DNA from: Anaerolineales bacterium
GTDB lineage: Bacteria > Chloroflexota > Anaerolineae > Anaerolineales > E44-bin32
NCBI GenBank assembly: GCA_030642885.1
Contig: DAOWMX010000072.1
Span: 1 to 9,017 of the forward strand
Direction of reading: 5' to 3'
DNA length: 9,017 nucleotides
The position numbers and the translations under genes were made by a program. Numbering within the stretch: position 1 is the first letter of the stretch; each line of letters opens with the position of its first letter. Positions 1-5,783 of the stretch are shown piece after piece. Under the pieces are notes generated by a model. It was not told the DNA's origin and did not search any database. It saw only the letters and a list, made by a program, of their open reading frames with translations.

Positions 1-1450
1 ATTTCCAACCGAAGAAGAAGCCCGTGAAACGCTCCACACCTTAATTGAACAAGTTGCAGCCCACACGAAAATCACAGTTCATACTCTGGCACAGCTCGTC
101 GATGTCAGTGGATACGTGGGAGATTTCCGGATCAAGATCCGCCAGGATTCTCGCGGTGTGACCGACGAGACCGCTGATGCCGCGATCGCTGCTTGTGAGC
201 AGGAAGTTGCGGATGACTACAACTATGGACTCACAAAGCGGAAGGTCATCTATCGGGCTTACCCCGGGTGCTATCCATCCACCCCGGCAGTGGATTGGGC
301 TAACTGTCCCAACGGAAAACTAAAGCTCAAAGTCGATGGACAGAACCTCACTCTGGAGAATGAACCTAAAATCTTCGAACTAAAAGTCGGGGCATTTGTT
401 ATGGCCACAGGCTTTAATCCCTACGCCCCGCGAGAAGGGGAATATGGATACGGAGAAATTCCCGAGGTGATCACCCTGGCCCAGCTAATCCGCCTCCTGA
501 CCCTTGTTGAAGATGGCCAGGAACTGGAATGGAACGGACGCACCATCCGCGATGTTGCCCTCATTCACTGCGTGGGCAGCAGGCAAATCGACGGAGTCAA
601 CGAACCTCAAGAGGATGGTCAGGTCAACCCTTACTGTTCCCGCGTTTGTTGTACTGCGTCACTGCACATGCTGAACATATTGCATGAGCGCTTCCCCAAT
701 ATCAACCTGTTTGACATCTATCAAGACATACGTACATACGGTCGAGGTCACGAAACATATTATTCTGAAGCCTTAGAGAATATGGTCCGTTTCGTGCGCG
801 TCACTGGCAACAGTCTCCCAGAAGTCGCATCTGCTCCTCCGGACGATACGCATCCTGTTTTGGTGAAAGCCATAGATTACCTCACTCAGGGTTTAGAACT
901 TGAAATACCAGTGGATCTTGTCGTCCTGGCGGGGGGCGTCATGCCCAGGCAGATCGACGATCTGATCAAGATGCTTAAGATATCGCCAGGCACCGACCGG
1001 TTCTTGCTGGAGGTGCACCCGAAATTACGCCCAGTTGAAACCGCAGTTCCCGGCGTCGTCCTTGCCGGCACTGCGCAAGGTCCAATGAACATCCAGGAGA
1101 GCTGCGCCTCTGCCGCCGCCGCCGCATCGAAAGTTGTCATCCTGCTCGGACAAGGCCTGGTCGAATTAGAGCCCTTTGTCGCTTGGGTCAATCCAGAACT
1201 TTGTACCGGCAGCGGAGAATGCGTGGAAGTCTGCTCCTATGAAGACGCCATCGCTCTCGAGACCTTCACTGACAACGGGAAACAAGTTACGAAGGCCATC
1301 GTCACGCCTGCCAACTGTGTAGGCTGTGGCGCGTGCGTCAGCGCTTGCCCGAATCAAGCCGTTGATGTCCAGGGTTGGACATTGAAACAATACGAGTCGA
1401 TGGTCGACGCCATCGTGGCCGATTTGCCAGAAATAGAGGTCGTAGCATGA
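1..1450 (+). CDS. hdrA: HdrA-like FAD/iron-sulfur oxidoreductase subunit, 5' partial
   Basis: The reading frame is open from base 2, so the gene enters from upstream; 482 residues are visible and perhaps 200 N-terminal residues are missing. The GTG at 116 is internal, because family-typical sequence (DVSGYVGDFRIKI) runs across it. HdrA proteins are cytoplasmic FAD proteins that pass electrons between ferredoxin, NAD(P)H or hydrogenase partners and HdrB/C-type subunits. Counting from the GTG at 116 as residue 1, family marks are GYGEIPEVIT (111-120), CVGSR (152-156), YCSRVCC (173-179), the LAGG flavoprotein stretch (271-274), and a C-terminal ferredoxin domain. The last motif there, CVGCGACVSACP (401-412), is complete. 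The preceding one is CTGSGECVEVC (363-373), with Ser where the second Cys is expected. The inserted ferredoxin motif expected near residues 15-30 is also missing most cysteines. The stop overlaps the next start (ATGA). No MvhD domain follows, so it is more HdrA- or QmoA-like than QmoB-like. Confidence 0.9.
   Translation, partial: FPTEEEARETLHTLIEQVAAHTKITVHTLAQLVDVSGYVGDFRIKIRQDSRGVTDETADAAIAACEQEVADDYNYGLTKRKVIYRAYPGCYPSTPAVDWANCPNGKLKLKVDGQNLTLENEPKIFELKVGAFVMATGFNPYAPREGEYGYGEIPEVITLAQLIRLLTLVEDGQELEWNGRTIRDVALIHCVGSRQIDGVNEPQEDGQVNPYCSRVCCTASLHMLNILHERFPNINLFDIYQDIRTYGRGHETYYSEALENMVRFVRVTGNSLPEVASAPPDDTHPVLVKAIDYLTQGLELEIPVDLVVLAGGVMPRQIDDLIKMLKISPGTDRFLLEVHPKLRPVETAVPGVVLAGTAQGPMNIQESCASAAAAASKVVILLGQGLVELEPFVAWVNPELCTGSGECVEVCSYEDAIALETFTDNGKQVTKAIVTPANCVGCGACVSACPNQAVDVQGWTLKQYESMVDAIVADLPEIEVVA
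1436..1440 (+). promoter_or_regulatory. Ribosome binding site of the winged-helix gene
   Basis: GAGGT lies 6 bases before the ATG at 1447, inside the last codons of the HdrA-like gene. It decides the start at 1447 over the in-frame upstream ATG at 1375, which would add 24 residues encoded entirely within hdrA and has no such site. Confidence 0.65.
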
Positions 1451-1749
1451 GCGATAAGGAAAAAGCCAAGGAACGCATAGAAATCCTCAAACGAGTGCGC
1501 GAGGAGCGTAAAGAGTCAGTCGAGAGGACCCAGGCTTACTTGAAAGAGCAGCAGGCGATCCGCAAGCAACTTCGCCAGGCGATGAAAGGCGGACCGAAAA
1601 CTATTCCCGAAATCGCCGAGGCAGCCCAATTGCCATCCAGTAAGGTCCTCTGGCACGTGATGTCCATGAAGAAGTATGACCTGGTCCGCGAGATGGGTAT
1701 GGAAGCCGAGTATTACCAGTATCAGCTTGCTAAGGAAGTTGACAAATGA
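1447..1749 (+). CDS. Small winged-helix protein between HdrA and QmoC
   Basis: A 100-residue protein. Residues 3-45 are highly charged, rich in Lys, Glu and Arg, and predicted to form a long helix or coiled coil. Residues about 48-95 resemble a winged helix-turn-helix of the ArsR/MarR type: a GPKTIPEIAEAAQLPSSKVLWHV-like helix-turn-helix part, then a wing-like end (LVREMGMEAEYYQYQL). The stop and start on both sides overlap as ATGA, so it is translationally coupled to the HdrA-like gene and to the QmoC-like gene. That placement argues that it is made in step with the redox complex. It could be a local regulator or a structural or assembly factor that uses the winged-helix fold for protein contact. 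It has no cysteines, so it cannot hold an iron-sulfur cluster or sense redox through thiols. The fold is assigned by eye; the function is unknown. Confidence 0.8.
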   Translation: MSDKEKAKERIEILKRVREERKESVERTQAYLKEQQAIRKQLRQAMKGGPKTIPEIAEAAQLPSSKVLWHVMSMKKYDLVREMGMEAEYYQYQLAKEVDK

Positions 1750-2906
1750 GCTATCGAGTTGACACAAATTTACTAAAGGAACTGAAGGAATATGGTGACG
1801 TCAATATCGAGGCGTGCTTCAACTGCGGAAACTGCACAGCCATATGTCCCTTGACGGATGATAGTCATCCCTTCCCGCGCAATATGATCCGGCTCGTCCA
1901 GATGGGCTTGAAGGATCGTTTGCTGCAAAGCGTAGATCCCTGGCTTTGCTACTATTGTGGTGAGTGTAGTGAAACTTGCCCCAAGAAGGCTGAACCAGCG
2001 GAAGCGATGATGTCTATCCGCCGCTGGATGATCGCCGAGTATGATCAATCCGGTCACGGAGCGAAGTTCTACAAGTCTGAAAGTGCTGTATTGAAAGCGA
2101 GTCTTCTTTACGCTCTGATTCCACTTGTGCTTCTGCTGATTTACCATGTCGTAACAGGTTTTACAAACATCGTAACCGACCGCGTTGCGGTGAATACGTT
2201 CGCCCCTGTCCTTTGGGTCTGGGCAATTGTCTTAATCGACTTCGCCCTGCTAGGAAAACGCTTGATAACGAATGCTCTCCACATGTTTCGGCTCGTCATG
2301 AGTCCAAACGAGTCGGCGGAGAAAATCCCGCTAGCAGTTTATATTCAAGAGCTGAAGACACTTGTGATCCATACACTTACCCAAAAACGTTGGCTGGATT
2401 GCGGTGAAGACCACAAACGCTGGTTTAAGCATCTGCTGTTGATCTCGGGCTACGGCATCATGCTCGTACTGGTCGTGGGTTTGCTCTTCTGGTTCCAAAC
2501 CGACAACATATACCCACTCTACCATCCGCTGCGTTGGCTGGGCTACTATGCAACAGTAGTGCTGCTGATCTTCTCAGGAGAGGCGATCGTTTCCCGCTTT
2601 CGAAAGCGCGAGGAGATCCACCGCTTCTCTCAGCCGAGCGATTGGCTCTTCCCGGTATTCCTCTTCGTAGGAACCTTGACGGGAATCCTGGTGCATATCT
2701 TCCGCTATGCAGGATGGCCCTTGCCCACCTACATCATATACACCATCCACGTCATGATCATGATCGCCATGCTCGATACCGAGGTTGGGATTGGCAAATG
2801 GACCCACTTTATCTATCGACCCTTTGCAGTCTACCTCGACGCGGTTAAGGCCAGAGCCTTAGAACAGCAATCCGTCCCTGATCTCGCTTCCGCAGGAGCG
2901 GACTGA
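1746..2906 (+). CDS. qmoC: QmoC-like protein: HdrC ferredoxin fused to membrane cytochrome b
   Basis: A 386-residue fusion. The N-terminal 100 residues are HdrC-like, with two complete Cx2Cx2Cx3C motifs for [4Fe-4S] clusters (C24, C27, C30, C34 and C68, C71, C74, C78). A membrane part follows with about six helices near residues 115-138, 152-170, 226-250, 264-283, 300-322 and 327-345. Histidines at helix ends (H229, H317, H335) are candidate heme b ligands, and the end (KWTHFIYRPFAVYL) resembles HdrE/NarI-type cytochromes. QmoC, the quinone-interacting subunit of the Qmo complex, has this architecture and a similar length. The likely job is electron exchange between the cytoplasmic HdrA-like subunit and the quinone pool at the inner membrane. 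The start at 1746 overlaps the previous stop and has AAGGA at 1732-1736. No adenylylsulfate reductase genes are visible, so the symbol reflects architecture and not a proven Qmo role. Confidence 0.88.
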   Translation: MSYRVDTNLLKELKEYGDVNIEACFNCGNCTAICPLTDDSHPFPRNMIRLVQMGLKDRLLQSVDPWLCYYCGECSETCPKKAEPAEAMMSIRRWMIAEYDQSGHGAKFYKSESAVLKASLLYALIPLVLLLIYHVVTGFTNIVTDRVAVNTFAPVLWVWAIVLIDFALLGKRLITNALHMFRLVMSPNESAEKIPLAVYIQELKTLVIHTLTQKRWLDCGEDHKRWFKHLLLISGYGIMLVLVVGLLFWFQTDNIYPLYHPLRWLGYYATVVLLIFSGEAIVSRFRKREEIHRFSQPSDWLFPVFLFVGTLTGILVHIFRYAGWPLPTYIIYTIHVMIMIAMLDTEVGIGKWTHFIYRPFAVYLDAVKARALEQQSVPDLASAGAD

Positions 2907-2928
2907 AATCCCACTATTAATCGACACT

Positions 2929-2934
2929 AAGGAG
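2929..2934 (+). promoter_or_regulatory. Ribosome binding site deciding a GTG start
   Basis: AAGGAG sits 8 bases before the GTG at 2943. It favours that GTG over the in-frame ATG at 2958, which would leave 23 bases between site and start. Confidence 0.7.
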
Positions 2935-2942
2935 AGAAAATC

Positions 2943-3314
2943 GTGAGCGATGAAGCAATGGGAAAGACGATCATCATGTGCAACCACGACGATGCCAACA
3001 GCATGCTGGCGGCGCTCGTCATGGGAGCTGCCTCCGCAGCAACCGGTGAGCAGGTTCTGATGTTCTTTCAACCTGGAGCCGCAAAAGTTCTTGTTAAAGG
3101 CGAATTGGAGAAATTTCAGGGCTTGAAGGGTCAACCCGATCCCATCATGCTTTACGAATCCATCGAAATTCTCGACGGCCGGATCATCCTCTGTGAGCTC
3201 GGGCTGCCGATTCACGACATCAAAGAAGAAGACCTGCGCGAGGGAGTAGAGATCATGATGGCCTCGAGCTTCCTGTTTGACGCTGAAGGTGCAGGCTTGG
3301 TTTTCTCGTACTAG
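2943..3314 (+). CDS. DsrE-family sulfur-relay protein (first copy)
   Basis: A 123-residue cytoplasmic protein of the DsrE/DsrF-like fold: an N-terminal strand TIIMCNHDD, an alternating alpha/beta body, and conserved blocks KGELEKFQG, GRIILCEL and DAEGAGL. Cysteines are C13 and C84; C84 sits in the ILCEL strand and is the best candidate for persulfide carriage. DsrE-family proteins accept or donate sulfane sulfur on cysteine, often with TusA as partner, and tusA is the next gene. The start is GTG with a good ribosome binding site. It follows the QmoC-like gene after 36 bases and is followed by a 100-base spacer containing a small hairpin. A paralogue lies three genes downstream. Which DsrE subgroup it belongs to cannot be told by eye. 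Confidence 0.85.
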   Translation: MSDEAMGKTIIMCNHDDANSMLAALVMGAASAATGEQVLMFFQPGAAKVLVKGELEKFQGLKGQPDPIMLYESIEILDGRIILCELGLPIHDIKEEDLREGVEIMMASSFLFDAEGAGLVFSY

Positions 3315-3414
3315 CCAACAAAGACCCGCTGGAGGTCTTCCACTAGGAATTGGATTTCACTAACGGCGGCAATTGCGAATCATCCACAAATTTTAATACT
3401 AAGGAGCACATCTA
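3315..3414 (+). other. Spacer with small hairpin between dsrE-like gene and tusA
   Basis: The 100-base gap holds a perfect 6-base-pair inverted repeat, AAGACC at 3321-3326 and GGTCTT at 3334-3339, with a 7-base loop. No T-tract follows, so it is not a canonical terminator; it may mark RNA processing or attenuation. AAGGAG at 3401-3406 serves the next gene. No promoter can be supported. Confidence 0.4.
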
Positions 3415-3666
3415 ATGACTGAAGAAATCAAGGCGACAAAAACACTCGACGTCTGCGGCGAGATCTGCCCCTATCCCGACGTCAAATCCATGGCTACATT
3501 AAAAAAGATGGAGAAAGGAGAAGTGCTTGAGATACTGCTCGATTATCCACTATCCGTGGAGCGTCTTCCCCGCAACGCGGCGAAGTGGGGGCACAAAGTA
3601 CTGACAGTAGAGCAGCTGGAAGGTCCAAATCACCGCATCATGATCGAGGCATTCGGCCTGAAATAA
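3415..3666 (+). CDS. tusA: TusA/YeeD-like sulfur carrier protein
   Basis: An 83-residue protein with the TusA-family signature LDVCGEICPYP (residues 11-21); C18 in the CPxP motif is the family's persulfide-carrying cysteine. The end, with LEILLDYPLSVERLPRNAAKWGH, follows the usual TusA beta-alpha-beta plan and length. TusA-type proteins take sulfane sulfur from a donor and pass it on. The YeeD branch sits beside YeeE transporters and processes imported thiosulfate, and here the next gene is a YeeE-like transporter. An additional cysteine, C14, lies four residues before the active one. AAGGAG is placed 8 bases before the ATG. The symbol is by family; the YeeD-like branch is favoured by context. 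Confidence 0.9.
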   Translation: MTEEIKATKTLDVCGEICPYPDVKSMATLKKMEKGEVLEILLDYPLSVERLPRNAAKWGHKVLTVEQLEGPNHRIMIEAFGLK

Positions 3667-3671
3667 CTTGC

Positions 3672-3691
3672 GATCTGTAACAAAACAGATC
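3672..3691 (+). other. Hairpin between tusA and the transporter gene
   Basis: GATCTGT at 3672-3678 pairs perfectly with ACAGATC at 3685-3691 around the loop AACAAA. It starts 5 bases after the tusA stop and has no T-tract behind it. The rest of the 63-base gap holds GAGGAG at 3718-3723, the ribosome binding site of the next gene. A role in mRNA processing or differential stability is possible; it is not a clear terminator. Confidence 0.45.
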
Positions 3692-3729
3692 CCAAGATCT
3701 ATCGAAATCATCATATCGAGGAGAAAATC

Positions 3730-4782
3730 ATGACAGGTCCAATTCTGACCGGGTTACTTGTCGGGCTGGCCTTTGGTTTTGCACTGCAGCGAGGCCGCTT
3801 CTGCATGAACTCTGCTTTTCGAGATATCGTCACCATGAAGGATTACACCCTGCTAAAAACAGTAGGCCTGGCACTGCTTGTCAGCATGCTCGGCTTCGGC
3901 ATTATGGCTATGACGAACATCATCACGCCCAATCCGAAACCGATCCTCTGGGGCGGAAACATCATCGGCAGTTTCATTTTCGGCATCGGCATGGTACTCG
4001 CCGGCGGCTGTGCAAGCGGCATCACCTACCGCGTTGGTGAAGGAATGGTCGGGGCGATGACTGCCGTACTCGGCTTAACCCTGACTGCTATCGTCACCGC
4101 GATGGGCTTCCTAAAACCAGTTAAGACTGCATTGCAGGCTGTAAAAGTCCCCGCAGAAGGCGCCAGCATCACAGTTGCCAGCATCCTGAATTTGCCGTAT
4201 GCAACGGTCGCCATCGGCGGCGCGATTATCCTGGGACTCATCTGGTGGTTTTTCGCCCGCAAAAACAAGGGCGGCGAAGTTTTCGATGCTCATAAAGATG
4301 CATCCCTGAAGGATAAGATATTTAAGTATGGCTGGCCGTGGGTTGCGACGGGGGTTGCCATAGGTTTAATCTCGATCGTCGCTTTCCCGCTTTCCGCTGC
4401 TGCTGGTCGCAACTACCCGCTCGGCATCACCTCCGGCTGGATTAAAATCGGACAGATGGTCATGCCCTCCGTACCGTTTGCGGATTCCCTAAAATGGGAT
4501 ATGTGGCTGATCGTGGGCACCGTTGTGGGCGCTGCTATCGCCGCGCTCATCGCCAAGGAATTTAAACTGCGCGTGCCGCCAGGGCGTATGCTTGTTCAAA
4601 CCTTTATCGGCGGCTCCCTGATGGGCTTCGGCGCAGTCTGCTCGACGGGCTGCAACATCGGGCACATCTTGAGCGGTGTCCCCCAACTTTCCATCGGGTC
4701 GATGATCGCCGGCATTTCCATCGTGCTCGGCTCGTGGCTAGCAGCCTGGTTCATGTTCGTCCGGCCTATGGCTAAGGAATAG
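3730..4782 (+). CDS. YeeE/YedE (TsuA-like) sulfur-compound transporter
   Basis: A 350-residue, strongly hydrophobic inner-membrane protein, the usual length for the full two-repeat YeeE/YedE (DUF395) family. Family motifs are visible in both halves: RGRFCMNSAFRD near residues 21-32, AGGCASGITYRVGEG near 91-105, and GAVCSTGCNIGHILSG near 301-316. The cysteines in them (C25, C94, C304, C308) include the positions that relay thiosulfate through the membrane in characterised YeeE/TsuA proteins. The two halves are joined by a polar linker (residues about 177-200). It follows a TusA/YeeD-like gene, the classic partner. The likely substrate is thiosulfate, but other family members are thought to move other sulfur or selenium species, so the substrate is inferred. 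Confidence 0.9.
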   Translation: MTGPILTGLLVGLAFGFALQRGRFCMNSAFRDIVTMKDYTLLKTVGLALLVSMLGFGIMAMTNIITPNPKPILWGGNIIGSFIFGIGMVLAGGCASGITYRVGEGMVGAMTAVLGLTLTAIVTAMGFLKPVKTALQAVKVPAEGASITVASILNLPYATVAIGGAIILGLIWWFFARKNKGGEVFDAHKDASLKDKIFKYGWPWVATGVAIGLISIVAFPLSAAAGRNYPLGITSGWIKIGQMVMPSVPFADSLKWDMWLIVGTVVGAAIAALIAKEFKLRVPPGRMLVQTFIGGSLMGFGAVCSTGCNIGHILSGVPQLSIGSMIAGISIVLGSWLAAWFMFVRPMAKE

Positions 4783-4836
4783 AAAAGAAGACCAAGTTAA
4801 ATAATTCTAGAAGTTTTTGGGCGAGGAGGATTAGAA

Positions 4837-5205
4837 ATGAGCAATGAGAATGGACCGATGGTCATCGTCTGCAACAGCGATACAACGGGCGTCATGCCGA
4901 CCTTTATATTCGGCGCTTCAGGTGTGGGAATTGGTGAAGACGTCATCATCTTCTTCTGCCCTGCTGCTGCGAATGTGCTTCTGAAGGGTGAGTTGGAGAA
5001 GTTTCAGGGCAAGAAAGGCCTCCCGGATCCAGTCGATCTCTTCAACACAATCTTGGACGAGGGCGGCAGGATTATCTTGTGTGAACTGGCTCTCGAAGCC
5101 AAGGACATCAAGGTAGAGGACATTCGCGACGAAAGGATCGAGATCTTGAAGGCTCCGCCTTTCCTGCTCGATGCTCAAGGCGCAGGATTAACCTTCACCT
5201 TCTAG
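4837..5205 (+). CDS. DsrE-family sulfur-relay protein (second copy)
   Basis: A 122-residue paralogue of the DsrE-like protein encoded at 2943-3314. By eye about half the residues match, including KGELEKFQG, GRIILCEL, a DIK..EDIR stretch and DAQGAGL. Cysteines are C12, C41 and C82; C12 and C82 match the two in the first copy, while C41 (FFCPAAAN, against FFQPGAAK) is extra. The strong site GAGGAGG at 4823-4829 lies 7 bases before the ATG. It is the last gene of the plus-strand run, 54 bases after the transporter, and is followed by the convergent intergenic region. The two copies may form a heteromeric assembly like DsrEFH, or act with different partners; both are inference. Confidence 0.85.
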   Translation: MSNENGPMVIVCNSDTTGVMPTFIFGASGVGIGEDVIIFFCPAAANVLLKGELEKFQGKKGLPDPVDLFNTILDEGGRIILCELALEAKDIKVEDIRDERIEILKAPPFLLDAQGAGLTFTF

Positions 5206-5216
5206 AACCGCATGTT

Positions 5217-5247
5217 TCTCGCTCGATCGCATCCGTGATCGAGGAGA
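5217..5247. repeat. Inverted repeat (short hairpin) after the plus-strand operon
   Basis: CTCGATC at 5222-5228 pairs perfectly with GATCGAG at 5237-5243 around an 8-base loop. With G5221 bulged, TCTC at 5217-5220 pairs with GAGA at 5244-5247, giving an 11-base-pair stem. No T-tract follows on either strand, so it may be an accessory end-of-transcript structure. Confidence 0.45.
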
Positions 5248-5260
5248 GTACGACGAAACA

Positions 5261-5319
5261 AACGTCGGTCGACGTAGAACGGTTTCATCATCACAAAACC
5301 GTTTATGTCGACCGATGTT
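5261..5319 (+). terminator. Long hairpin between convergent operons, probable terminator
   Basis: The left arm at 5261-5285 and right arm at 5296-5319 pair over about 24 base pairs around the loop CATCATCACA. They share TCGGTCGAC and AACGGTTT blocks. The arms differ at two G-to-A positions plus one bulged base. In a plus-strand transcript the two differences form G-U pairs, while in a minus-strand transcript they are A-C mismatches. The stem is therefore better suited to plus-strand RNA, but it may serve both operons. The sequence after it (CACTTTAATAA) is only weakly T-rich, so a classic intrinsic mechanism is not certain. Confidence 0.55.
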
Positions 5320-5351
5320 CACTTTAATAACGCTTGATGGATTGCGAATTT

Positions 5352-5750
5352 TTACTTAGCCTCGAGCAAGGATGTGACTTTCTGGACCAGATCGTCAGGG
5401 TCGATCGGCTTATCGATAAATTCACTCACCGGGAGGTAATCTTCCGTAGGGCCAAAGCGCATTGGGGTTGTGCTATGGATCGCGGTGAGTATCAAGATTG
5501 GGATTTCTCTGAATGCGTAATACTCCGATGTGGGGTCCTGGCTCTTAAGCTTGAGCGTAACCTGAAACCCTTCCGTAGTTGAATCCATCATTACATCTAA
5601 GATGATCAAGTTTGGACGCTGAGTCCTGACTCTCGCCAGACATTCCGTCCCATTCTTTGCCTCGATCACCTCGTGACCCTCCGCCTCCAGGCACAGGCGT
5701 GTGGACATCACGACATCCGGATCATCATCCACGACTAATATTTTTGCCAT
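5352..5750 (-). CDS. Stand-alone CheY-like response regulator receiver
   Basis: A 132-residue single receiver domain with no output domain. The acidic pocket is D8/D9, the phospho-acceptor is D52 in NLIILDVMMD, the switch Thr is T89 in ILTA, and the conserved Lys is K114 in DKP. The region between strand 3 and strand 5 carries extra sequence (about 72-83 and 92-108, with SEYYAF and HSTTPMRFGPTEDYLP), longer than in CheY. It is the last gene of the minus-strand run, 33 bases after hydA, with AAAGGG at 5760-5765 as ribosome binding site. No histidine kinase is visible, so its kinase and target are unknown. It may act by protein contact on the hydrogenase or on a signalling cascade. Family certain, role not. 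Confidence 0.9.
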   Translation of the reverse strand: MAKILVVDDDPDVVMSTRLCLEAEGHEVIEAKNGTECLARVRTQRPNLIILDVMMDSTTEGFQVTLKLKSQDPTSEYYAFREIPILILTAIHSTTPMRFGPTEDYLPVSEFIDKPIDPDDLVQKVTSLLEAK

Positions 5751-5783
5751 GATTTACATCCCTTTCTAATCAAATAGGTTCAA

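Noticed and set aside
158..253. A frameshift hiding a ferredoxin motif in the HdrA-like gene
   Set aside because: The other two forward frames were read here: one has no cysteines and one gives two cysteines and then a stop. The coding frame also continues cleanly into family-typical sequence on both sides.
886..1191. An antisense open frame of about 100 codons within hdrA
   Set aside because: It is low in recognisable features, lacks a ribosome binding site and lies opposite a strongly supported coding region; codon bias explains it.
1375..1446. A longer start for the winged-helix gene at the ATG at 1375
   Set aside because: It would add 24 arginine-rich residues lying wholly inside hdrA, while the ATG at 1447 has a ribosome binding site and the ATGA overlap.
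3394..3400. TAATACT as a -10 promoter element before tusA
   Set aside because: There is no TTGACA-like box at the right distance, and the site sits directly against the ribosome binding site, leaving no room for a normal leader.
5217..5319. The two intergenic hairpins as recombination or attachment sites
   Set aside because: No integrase, transposase or target duplication is nearby, and both fit ends of converging transcripts.
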